In this document: positions 34,851-43,900 of the stretch, one piece after another
Layout of the letters: every line of letters begins with the position of its first letter
Numbering within the stretch: the stretch's first letter is position 1
Assembly: GCA_902775975.1 (NCBI GenBank)
Contig: CACYOC010000004.1
Span: forward strand, 1 to 64,000
Direction of reading: 5' to 3'
Source: an uncultured Bacteroidales bacterium
Lineage (GTDB): Bacteria > Bacteroidota > Bacteroidia > Bacteroidales > Bacteroidaceae
DNA: 64,000 bases
Position numbers and translations under genes: made by a program
The notes under the pieces: generated by a model
What the model was told of the DNA's origin: nothing
The model's input: only the letters and a program-made list of their open reading frames with translations
The model's database searches: none

Positions 34851-36149
34851 ATGAAGAAGATATTATTCACTCTCTTGGCCGCATCAGCGCTTCAGTGTTC
34901 GGCACAAACGTTCGAAACGAAGTTCGAGCGACCCGTCAGCGACTTGATGAGCGACGTACAGCGGCAGTTCAACGTACGCTTCAAATACAATGTTGATACC
35001 ATCGGCAAGCGACTGCCATACGCAGACTTCCGCATTCGTCCCTACTCCATCGAGCAGACGCTGGACAACATCTGTAAATACTTCGACTGGAACTGGTGGA
35101 AACAGTCTGGCAACGTCTATAAGATCAAGCCCTACGAGTATCCGCGTCGTCACGAGGCAGAGGGAAAGCAGATGCTAGACTGGCTGTCTTCTCTCTACAG
35201 CAACAAGGAACAATGGGAGGCCCGCCGCGACTCGCTACGCCGCGAGGTCCGCCAGCGGTTGGAGTTAGATGCTTTCCTGGACTCCTGCACCTTAAAGCCT
35301 CTGCTGTCGAAAATCCGCAAGCACGACGGCTATACCACGCAGAACATCTGCATAGAGCTCACTCCCGGACAGCACCTCTTCGGCACCATCTATGCACCTG
35401 CCAAGAAGAAACGCAAAAGCAACCTCTCACCTCTCATCATCTGTCCTGACGGCCACTGGCCTTATCGCTACCGCAAGGACGAACAGCAACGGTTAGGAAC
35501 CCTTGCCCGCATGGGAGCTGTCTGCGTAGATTTCGATCTCTACGGATGGGGCGAGAGTGAAAAGGAGGTGGGTGCCGAGGCACACCATACCAGCCGCGCT
35601 CACGTCTATCAGGCCGCCTGTGGCTATGTGTTGTTAGACTACATGCTGAAAAACCGCAAGGACATTGACCATAACCGTGTCGGTGTCTGCGGCGGCAGTG
35701 GTGGTGGCACGCACACGGTATTATTGTCGCTGCTCGACGAGCGAGTGACAGCCTGTGCACCGGTCGTTCACTTGGCGTCGCATTTTGACGGAGGCTGCCC
35801 CTGCGAGAGCGGCAAACCCATCCAGCTGTCGGCAGGAGGCACCTGCGAACCGGAACTGGCTGCTGTCATGGCTCCCAAGCCCATGCTAATAGTGAGCGAC
35901 GGCGGAGACTGGACGGCATCGGTGCCAACTTTGGAGTTTCCTTACCTGCAACGCATCTATGGCTTCTACGGGGCACAAGAGCAAGTCCGCAACGTCCACT
36001 TCCCCAAAGAGCGACACGACTTTGGAAAGAACAAGCGCCAGGCTGTCTATGACTTCTTCATCGACGTCTTCGGTCTCGACCGCAGCATGCTGGATGAGAG
36101 CAAGATTGAGATAGAACCCGACGAAGCCCTAAAATCGCTATACAAATGA
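34851..36149 (+). CDS. Secreted alpha/beta-hydrolase esterase with N-terminal STN-like domain
   Basis: This 432-residue exported protein has a signal peptide (1-18), a short STN-like domain (about 20-100; [27 protein letters not shown]) and an alpha/beta-hydrolase domain. The nucleophile is probably Ser283 (GGSGGG) with His389 (RHDFG), and an Asp in VSDGGDW may complete the triad. It resembles the acetyl-xylan-esterase/pectin-esterase-like hydrolases of Bacteroides pectin loci. The RG-II locus of B. thetaiotaomicron includes a methylesterase of this general type (BT1017), from memory. It overlaps GH95 by four bases and starts the cluster. Confidence 0.75.
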   Translation: MKKILFTLLAASALQCSAQTFETKFERPVSDLMSDVQRQFNVRFKYNVDTIGKRLPYADFRIRPYSIEQTLDNICKYFDWNWWKQSGNVYKIKPYEYPRRHEAEGKQMLDWLSSLYSNKEQWEARRDSLRREVRQRLELDAFLDSCTLKPLLSKIRKHDGYTTQNICIELTPGQHLFGTIYAPAKKKRKSNLSPLIICPDGHWPYRYRKDEQQRLGTLARMGAVCVDFDLYGWGESEKEVGAEAHHTSRAHVYQAACGYVLLDYMLKNRKDIDHNRVGVCGGSGGGTHTVLLSLLDERVTACAPVVHLASHFDGGCPCESGKPIQLSAGGTCEPELAAVMAPKPMLIVSDGGDWTASVPTLEFPYLQRIYGFYGAQEQVRNVHFPKERHDFGKNKRQAVYDFFIDVFGLDRSMLDESKIEIEPDEALKSLYK

Positions 36150-38536
36150 GACGCATAGTTTTTACCTTACTCCTAACCGTTTGCTGCTTCTTCGCCGCAG
36201 CTCACGAATACCGCCTATGGTACGACCGTCCTGCCATGACATGGACGCAAGCATTGCCCATCGGAAATGGCGTCATGGGTGGCATGGTATTCGGCACACC
36301 AGCCGTAGAGCACATCCAACTGAATGAGGAAACCATCTGGGCCGGACAGCCCAACAACGTTATCAATCCCTCGGCAAAGGGCAACCTTCCCAAGGTGCGC
36401 CAGCTGATTTTTGAAGGTAAGTACAAGGAGGCACAGCAGTTGGCTGACGACAAGGTGATGCCGCACTCGGCAGGCAAGAACATGGGTATGCCCTACCAGC
36501 CCTTCGGCGACGTCTATCTCTCGATGCCCGGCCATGCAGCATACAGCCACTACGAGCGCTGGCTGGACCTGGACAGCGCCAAGGTGGTCAGCCGCTATGT
36601 GGCTGACGGTGTCACTTATCTGCGCGAGGTGACGGCACCTTTAGGACCTATTCCCGTCATTACCGTTCATCTGACAGCCAGTCAGAAAGGCAAGCTGACG
36701 TTTACCGCTCACATGACGTCACCTCATGAAAATGTGCTGATAGGCAGCGAAGGCGATGAAGCCACGCTGCTGGGTGTCAGTTCGAAGCATGAGGGACTGA
36801 AAGGCAAGGTGCGCTTTCAAGGGCGTATGGCCATCGAGACCAACGGCGGCAAGGTGACTTGCTCGAATGGTATCATCAGCGTAACCGGTGCCGACGAGGC
36901 CGTTGTCTTTATCACCATCGGCACGAACGTCAAGAGCTACAACGACATTACGGGCAACGAGGCAGAGCAGTCTAAAGAGCGCATGGATGCGGCCCGCCAG
37001 TGGGGCTACGGCCGACTGCAGACCGTTCACACGAACGTCTATACGGAGTACTATAACCGCGTGAAACTGGACTTGGGCGAAGACCGCTATCCTCGCCTGC
37101 CGATGAACAAGCGCATCGAGCGCTTCAGTGCGGTCAGCGGTTCCCCCGCTGACAACCACCTCGTAGCCACTTACTTCCAGTTCGGCCGCTACCTGCTCAT
37201 CTCTTCCTCGCAGCCCGAGAACATGAACCCTGCCAACCTGCAGGGCATCTGGAACGAGAAGATGTTTCCCTCCTGGGACTCGAAATACACGACGAACATC
37301 AACCTGGAGATGAACTACTGGCCCGCAGAAGTCACGAACCTCTCCGAACTGAACGAGCCGCTCTTCAAGCTCATCCGCGAGGTGAGCGAACAGGGCAGAC
37401 AAACCGCTCGCGACATGTATGGTGCCGACGGATGGGTGTTGCACCACAATACTGACCAATGGCGCATTACGGGTCCTGTGGATCATGCACAGACAGGACT
37501 CTGGCCCATGGGCGGAGCTTGGCTTTGCCGCCACTTATGGGAACATTATTTATATACGCGCGATGAAGCCTTCCTCCATCAGTACTATCCTATCATGCTC
37601 GGTGCTGCAACGTTCTTCACGCAGACCTTGCAGAAGCATCCCACCAAGGGGTGGCTCGTGGTCTGCCCGGGAGAATCGCCTGAGCATGGCGGCAAGGGAC
37701 GCGGCACGGCTCTCGATGCTGGTGTCACGATGGATAACCAGTTGGTTACCGAACTCTACACAAACGTTCTGACAGCCGCCAAGATTCTGGGCGACAATAA
37801 TCCTCTTCTGCAGACCATCAGCAGCCAGCTGTCACAACTTCCACCTATGCAGATAGGCTCGTGGGGACAGCTGCAGGAATGGCTCGACGACTTGGACGAC
37901 CCGAAGGATGACCACCGGCACTTCTCTCACCTCTACGGACTGTTTCCCTCCAACCAGATATCGCCCGACCGCACGCCCGCCTTGTGGGAAGCTGCCCGCA
38001 AGTCTCTGCAGGCTCGCGGCGATGTGAGCACCGGCTGGAGCATGGGATGGAAGGTGTGTTCCTGGGCACGACTGTTAGACGGCGAGCATGCCTACAAGCT
38101 CATCAAGGACCAGTTGACACTGACGGCCGACACGTTCCTTATCTTTGGTGCTATCAAACAGCGGGGCGGCACTTATCCCAACATGTTCGACGCGCATCCT
38201 CCCTTCCAGATTGACGGCAACTTCGGCTGTACGGCAGGCATTGCCGAGATGCTCATGCAGAGTTACGACGGCTTCGTCTATCTGCTGCCTGCCATTCCCT
38301 CTGCATGGAAGGACGGCAGCGTCAAAGGACTGGTGGCCCGTGGCGGTTTCGAGATTGACATGGACTGGAAAGACGGACGACTGACACGAGCAGTAGTGCA
38401 TTCCAACAAGGGCGGCAAGTGTCTGCTGCGCAGCAACACGCCATTAAAGGGCAAGGGACTGAAAAAGAATAAAGGAACAAACCTGTACACGCTATCTACC
38501 AAGGCGGGCGTGGCATATACCATTCAAGGACTATGA
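36146..38536 (+). CDS. GH95 alpha-L-fucosidase/alpha-L-galactosidase
   Basis: This 796-residue secreted GH95 enzyme has a signal peptide (about 1-19), an N-terminal beta domain ([14 protein letters not shown]), an (alpha/alpha)6 barrel and a C-terminal beta domain. Active-site residues by family comparison are Asn384 and Asn386 (TTNIN), Glu510 (CPGESPEHG) and Asp690 (FQIDGNFG). The residue two before the first Asn is Thr382, where the Bifidobacterium fucosidase AfcA has His; that change has been linked to alpha-L-galactosidase activity. L-galactose caps RG-II side chain A, so this fits the cluster. The gene overlaps both neighbours by four bases. Confidence 0.93.
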   Translation: MRRIVFTLLLTVCCFFAAAHEYRLWYDRPAMTWTQALPIGNGVMGGMVFGTPAVEHIQLNEETIWAGQPNNVINPSAKGNLPKVRQLIFEGKYKEAQQLADDKVMPHSAGKNMGMPYQPFGDVYLSMPGHAAYSHYERWLDLDSAKVVSRYVADGVTYLREVTAPLGPIPVITVHLTASQKGKLTFTAHMTSPHENVLIGSEGDEATLLGVSSKHEGLKGKVRFQGRMAIETNGGKVTCSNGIISVTGADEAVVFITIGTNVKSYNDITGNEAEQSKERMDAARQWGYGRLQTVHTNVYTEYYNRVKLDLGEDRYPRLPMNKRIERFSAVSGSPADNHLVATYFQFGRYLLISSSQPENMNPANLQGIWNEKMFPSWDSKYTTNINLEMNYWPAEVTNLSELNEPLFKLIREVSEQGRQTARDMYGADGWVLHHNTDQWRITGPVDHAQTGLWPMGGAWLCRHLWEHYLYTRDEAFLHQYYPIMLGAATFFTQTLQKHPTKGWLVVCPGESPEHGGKGRGTALDAGVTMDNQLVTELYTNVLTAAKILGDNNPLLQTISSQLSQLPPMQIGSWGQLQEWLDDLDDPKDDHRHFSHLYGLFPSNQISPDRTPALWEAARKSLQARGDVSTGWSMGWKVCSWARLLDGEHAYKLIKDQLTLTADTFLIFGAIKQRGGTYPNMFDAHPPFQIDGNFGCTAGIAEMLMQSYDGFVYLLPAIPSAWKDGSVKGLVARGGFEIDMDWKDGRLTRAVVHSNKGGKCLLRSNTPLKGKGLKKNKGTNLYTLSTKAGVAYTIQGL

Positions 38537-39990
38537 AGAAACTTATGATGATACTGAGCCTTGCGCTGCTGACGGTGTCGGCACAGGCAGGCAAGCCATG
38601 GGACAATGGCAAACTTTGTGTTTCGGATAACCAGCGTTATCTGCAGTTTGAGAACGGACAGCCCTTCTTCTGGCTGGGCGAGACGGGATGGCTGTTGCCG
38701 GAGCGTCTGGACCGTGCCGAGGCGGAGTGGTATCTCCAGTCGTGCGCCAAGGCGGGCTACAATGTCGTACAGGTGCAGACCATCGACGGTGTTCCTGCCT
38801 ACAACATCTACGGGCAGATGTCGAACCCTGACGGCTGGAATTTTTCAAACATCAACCGCAAGGGCGTCTATGGCTACTGGGACCACTTGGACTACATCAT
38901 CGACCGCGCCGCCGACCATGGCATCTACATCGGCATGGTGTGCATCTGGGGCGGACTGGTGAAGGACGGCAAACTGAGTGTGGAGGATGCCAAGAAATAC
39001 GGAACGTTCCTCGCCAACCGCTACAAGAACAAGCCTAACATCATCTGGTTCATGGGCGGCGACATTCAGGGCGACATCAAGCCCGAGGTGTGGGAGGCAC
39101 TGGCCACCACCATCAAGAGCATCGACAAGAACCACCTGATGACTTATCACCCTCGTGGCCGCTACACCTCAGCGAAGTGGTGGGCGAAGGCTCAATGGAT
39201 GGACTTCCATACCTTCCAGAGCGGACACCGCCGCTACGGTCAGCGCATGGGTAATGCCGACTACCCCATTCCCGACAATACGGAGGAGGACAACTGGATG
39301 TATGTCGATTCCACGTGGAAGTACAATCCCATCAAACCGGTACTCGACGCTGAGCCTTCCTACGAGGATATTCCTGTCGGTCTGCACGACCCCAACGAAG
39401 CCCGCTGGCAGGACTACGACGTGCGCCGCTACGCCTACTGGAGCGTCTTTGCCGGCAGTTGCGGTCACACCTACGGCCACAACGCCATCATGCAGATGCT
39501 GAAGCCGGGCTATCCCACGTCATACGGCGATGCCGGCGACGTGAAGGCATGGTACCAAGGACTGAAAGACCCGGGCTTCCGCCAGATGCAATACCTGAAG
39601 CGCCTCATCCTGTCGTTCCCTTACTTCGAGCGCGTAGCCGACCAGAGCATCATTCAGGACAACGGCAGCCAGTACAACCGACTCATTGCCACGCGCGGCA
39701 ACGACTACCTGCTGGTCTATAACTACAACGGCAATGCGATGAAGCTCGACCTCACCAAGATTAGCGGTGCGAAGAAGAATGTCTGGTGGATGACGGCAGC
39801 CACAGGCAAGCTGAAGTACCTCGGCGAATTCGACTCCAAGGTGCTCACCTTCCGCTATCATCCGCAGTCGGCCCGCATCGAGGACGGCGTACTCATCGCC
39901 ATCGACACCACCAAGGATTATCTGAAGAAAGAACAGACCGAACTCTCGCCCGACGGCTACAAGGCCAAGGAACGCGACCTCAACGAATAA
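38533..39990 (+). CDS. GH140 (DUF4038) apiosidase-like glycosidase
   Basis: This 485-residue secreted enzyme has a signal peptide (1-19), a (beta/alpha)8 barrel of the DUF4038 type and a C-terminal beta domain (DUF5060/collagen-binding-like). Motifs are [11 protein letters not shown] (46-56), [10 protein letters not shown] with Asp177, and LDAEPSYED with Glu274. The two acids are 97 residues apart, the same spacing I recall for the GH140 apiosidase BT1012 (Asp187/Glu284). GH140 splits the apiose-galacturonic acid bond of RG-II side chains A and B. It starts inside the GH95 stop (ATGA). Confidence 0.92.
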   Translation: MKKLMMILSLALLTVSAQAGKPWDNGKLCVSDNQRYLQFENGQPFFWLGETGWLLPERLDRAEAEWYLQSCAKAGYNVVQVQTIDGVPAYNIYGQMSNPDGWNFSNINRKGVYGYWDHLDYIIDRAADHGIYIGMVCIWGGLVKDGKLSVEDAKKYGTFLANRYKNKPNIIWFMGGDIQGDIKPEVWEALATTIKSIDKNHLMTYHPRGRYTSAKWWAKAQWMDFHTFQSGHRRYGQRMGNADYPIPDNTEEDNWMYVDSTWKYNPIKPVLDAEPSYEDIPVGLHDPNEARWQDYDVRRYAYWSVFAGSCGHTYGHNAIMQMLKPGYPTSYGDAGDVKAWYQGLKDPGFRQMQYLKRLILSFPYFERVADQSIIQDNGSQYNRLIATRGNDYLLVYNYNGNAMKLDLTKISGAKKNVWWMTAATGKLKYLGEFDSKVLTFRYHPQSARIEDGVLIAIDTTKDYLKKEQTELSPDGYKAKERDLNE

Positions 39991-40005
39991 CATTAGATAA
40001 ACATC

Positions 40006-40662
40006 ATGAAAGAACTACCAATCAAGTTTAGCGTACATAAGAATCCGCTGAAGGACAAACAGGGAAATACCACGTATCAGGTAAGGCCGGACACGCAGGA
40101 AACGGTAACGACGAAGACGCTGAAAGAACATCGGGAATATTATAACCTGCAGGACAACTTCACACTCGAAGGAGTCGTGGAATGGCTGAAAAAGGAAATG
40201 GTGGAGCAGATGAGCTTCAACCGCCGCATACACCTCCAGGGCATCGGAACGTTCTGGATTAAACTCGGGCTGAAACCCATCATCGACGAGAACGGCAAGA
40301 AGCACAAGCGCATCGTGACCGACCCGAAAGCTATTACGGGCAACGAGGTGGTGGTGACGGGCGTGAACTTCGTGCCGGACAGTGAGTTTATGGACTACGC
40401 CATAGAGCACCTCGTCTATTTCGAAAACTCGGCGCCGCGCGGTTCTGTGGGTCATTCTGAATATCACGACGACAAAGAACTGCGACAGGAAATCATCGAC
40501 TACCTGACTGAGCATGAGTGCTTTTCGACGAACTTCTTCCGCAAATACTGGCACGTCACCCGATACAGGGCGGAAGCCATCCTACAACAACTCTGCGAAG
40601 GAGAAGACGCCATCTTGGTGCGTAAGAAGCTGGCGCGAGCTTATTTCTATTTCCTGAAATAG
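40006..40662 (+). CDS. HU/IHF-related DNA-binding protein, long form
   Basis: This 218-residue protein contains the Bacteroidota HU-related domain (about 1-130), with the strand pattern MKELPIKFSVHKNPL, FNRRIHLQGIGTFWIKLG and AITGNEVVVTGVNFVPD. A C-terminal extension (about 140-218; ELRQEIIDYLTEHECF, FRKYWHVTRYRAEAIL) looks like a winged helix. HU-like proteins bend DNA; this long group is of unknown function. It lies 15 bp after GH140 and is followed by a strong terminator, so it belongs to the esterase-GH95-GH140 transcript, unusual company for such a protein. Confidence 0.85.
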   Translation: MKELPIKFSVHKNPLKDKQGNTTYQVRPDTQETVTTKTLKEHREYYNLQDNFTLEGVVEWLKKEMVEQMSFNRRIHLQGIGTFWIKLGLKPIIDENGKKHKRIVTDPKAITGNEVVVTGVNFVPDSEFMDYAIEHLVYFENSAPRGSVGHSEYHDDKELRQEIIDYLTEHECFSTNFFRKYWHVTRYRAEAILQQLCEGEDAILVRKKLARAYFYFLK

Positions 40663-40699
40663 TTATATCAAAATTTACAGACGGCTTTCATCAACTGCA

Positions 40700-40735
40700 A
40701 AGTGCCACTTCATCGACTGCGAAGTGGCACTTTTT
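40700..40735 (+). terminator. Intrinsic terminator after the HU-like gene
   Basis: A perfect 12-bp stem AAGTGCCACTTC/GAAGTGGCACTT (40700-40711 and 40721-40732) is followed by TTTTCG. The stem halves are also imperfect direct repeats with TCATCAACTGCAAAGTG. It ends the transcript of the first glycan-gene group. Confidence 0.85.
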
Positions 40736-40744
40736 CGATCTCCC

Positions 40745-40825
40745 GACTTAAGTCAGCAATGTTTCTGACTATAGTCAGCAATGTTTCCGACTTAAGTCAG
40801 CAACGTTTCCGACTTAAGTCGGCAA
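40745..40825. repeat. 22-bp palindromic tandem repeat upstream of the GH78 gene
   Basis: Four units begin at 40745, 40767, 40789 and 40811, each a palindrome GACTTAAGTC plus AGCAATGTTTCC. The second unit has GACTATAGTC, again a perfect palindrome, so two substitutions preserved symmetry. It sits 92 bp before the GH78 start and could act as a set of operators or belong to the palindromic repeat group. The rest of 40663-40916 holds only the terminator. Confidence 0.9.
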
Positions 40826-40916
40826 TACGACCAACATAGCTTTCGAACTCAGTCTGAACTATACATCCGATGACAAAAGCGGGGGTTGTCCGTCTTACAT
40901 ATATATATAAACGACG

Positions 40917-43900
40917 ATGAAAAAACGATTGACTATCCTGTGCTTGGCGCTGCTGCCGATGCTGGTGGCAGGCAAGCCGATTGTTTCGTCAAACGCTGAC
41001 CGCAGGTCAGAGAAGGTGGCGAAGCCCGTTGTGAATGTCTCTTGGCTGCGTGTGGAAAACATGGAGCAGCCATTGTCTATCGATACGAATACGCCGCGGT
41101 TCTCTTGGCTGATCCAGTCGGACAAGCAGGACGTGCGCCAGACTGCCTATCAGATTGTCGTTTCCACCGACAAGGGCGAGGTCTGGAACTCGGGGAAGGT
41201 CAGTAGCGATCAGCAGTTGTGGGTGCGCTACGGTGGTCAACCCCTGAAAGCAGCCACGCAATGCACGTGGAAAGTGAAGATATGGACGACGGCTGGCGAG
41301 AGCGCGTGGAGCGACGAAGCCTCCTTTGGCATCGGTCTGCTGAAGGAGGGACAATGGACAGGACGGTGGATTGGTTTGGAACGACTGATGCCCGGAGATG
41401 AGCGAGGGTTACACACCCGACTGGCTGCCCGCTACATCCGCAAGGAGTTTCAGTTAGACAAGCCCGTCAAGCGTGCCATTGCCTACGTGGCCGGCATCGG
41501 ACTGCACGAGCTGCACGTCAATGGCGTAGCCTACAACCGCTACGTCTTACAGCCCATGCCCACCGACTATCGCAAGACGGTGCTCTACAACACTTACGAC
41601 ATCACGTCGGCACTGAAGGAGAAGAATGCCATCGGCATCATCCTGGGCAACGGTCGCCTGTTTCCCATGCGACAGAACAAGCCTTACAAAGCGCCCGTCT
41701 TCGGACTTCCCAAGTGTCGCATCAACATCCTGATTACCTTTGCGGACGGTAGCACGAAGCGCATTTCCACCGACGAGAAGTGGAAAATCACCGCTGACGG
41801 CCCTATCCGCTCGAACAATGAATACGACGGCGAGGTGTTCGATGCCCGCCGCGACCTCACGGGTTGGGACCTTCCCGGCTACGACGACAAGAAGTGGTTC
41901 ATGGCGGAGCGCACCTCCATTCCCTTGGGAACGCTGCGTCCGCAGATGGCCCCCGGCATGGTGATGAACCCCTACCCTACAGCCCCCGCTCCTGCGCCCA
42001 GCGGTTCACCCGCTCCTGCGTCCAGCGGTTCACCCGCTGCGAAAAAAAACACGGCGCCCAGCGGTTCACCCGCTCCTGCGCCCAGCGGTTCACCCGCTGG
42101 GAAAAAAAACACGGCGTCCAGCGGTTCACCCGCTCCTGCGCCCAGCGGTTCACCCGCTGGAATCTACGACTTCCACCAGAACATGGCTGGCTGGATAGCC
42201 TTCACGCCAACCGGCAAGGAGGGCGACACCATCCGCGTGAAATACGCCGAGAAGCTGAATGCCGACGGCACCCTCTACCTTGACAATTTCCGCGACGCAC
42301 AGTCGGAGGATATCTACATCTGCGGCCCTCATTCCTCATTCCTCATTTCTCATTCCTCATTTCAAGAGTGGCACCCCGTCTTCAGCTATCATGGTTTCCG
42401 ATACGCTCAGATAACCGGTCCTGCTACCAACATCCATGCCTACACCGTCAGCGACGAGATGCAGACCACCGGTCAGTTCGAGTGCTCTGACCCCACGCTG
42501 AACCAGGTGATGAAGAATGCGTGGTGGGGCATCTACTCCAACTACAAAGGCATGCCCGTCGATTGTCCGCAGCGCAACGAGCGCCAGCCGTGGTTAGGCG
42601 ACCGCACGATGGGAAGTCTCGGCGAGAGCTTCGTCTTCAACAACGAGCGCCTCTACAACAAATGGATGCGCGACATCTGCGAGTCGCAGCGCGAGGACGG
42701 CGTCTTCTGCGACGTGGCCCCTGCCTATTGGAACTACTACAACGACGATGTGACTTGGCCGGCAGCGCTGCCCTTCGGTTGCGACATGCTGTGGCGACAG
42801 TACGGCAACCGCGATGCCATCGACCGGTCGTACCCCTATATCCAGCGGTGGCTGGAGCACCTGCTGGAGGATTATCTCGTGGACGGCATCATCACCAAGG
42901 ACACCTACGGAGACTGGTGCGTGCCGCCTGAGGAGTTGGAGCTGATACACTCGCAAGACCCTGCCCGCAAGACCGATGGCAGCCTCATCTCTACCGCCTA
43001 CGTCATTCGCGTCCTGCAGCTTTTGGAGCAATGGGGCTGCGATGCTGCTCGCTGGAAACCCGTCCGCGAACAGATGATTCGCGACTTCAACCGCCACTTC
43101 CTAACTGTCAAGGAAGGCACGTCGCCGCGTCCCGGTCATCCGCTCTATCCCGACGCTATCTTCTATGGCAACAATACGGCAACGGCAAATCTGCTGGCGC
43201 TGTCCTTCGGCATCGTGCCGGAAAAGTACCGCAACGAGGTGGCGAAGAACGTCGTAGAGAACATCATCATCAAGAACAACGCTCATGTGCCCTGTGGCGT
43301 TATCGGCATCTCGTGGCTGCTGCGAGGACTTAGCGACAACGGCTTCAGCGACATCGCCTACATGATTGCCACCCAGCACAGCTATCCCTCATGGGGCTAT
43401 ATGGCAGAAAACGGCGCGACCACCATCTGGGAGTTATGGAACGGCGACAAGGCCAGCCCCAAGATGAACAGCGGCAACCACGTCATGCTGCTGGGCGACC
43501 TCATCACGTGGTGCTATCAGTATCTGGGCGGCATCCGTCCTGCGGGCAGCGGTAGTCCTGCAGGCAGCGGCGGTCCTGCGGGCAGCGGCGGTCCTGCGGG
43601 CAGCGGCGGTCCTGCGGGCAGCGGTTTACCCGCTGCCTATAAGCGGTTCCGCCTGCAGCCCGCCTTCGACATCCAGGATTGCAGCTATGCCAACGTCAGC
43701 TACATCTCTCCCTACGGAAAGATTGTCAGCCATTGGAAAAAGACGCTGCAGCACGTGGAATGGGACGTCGAAGTGCCTTGCAACACCACAGCCGACGTCT
43801 GCCTGCCCAACGGCGAGACCAAGACCGTCGGCTCTGGCAAATACCACTTCTCGTGCGACATTCCGACAAGGCACCCCGCCATCGTCAAGGATGAGTTCCT

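Noticed and set aside
40745..40825. CRISPR array of 22-bp repeats
   Set aside because: The 22-bp period contains no variable spacer; neighbouring units abut directly.
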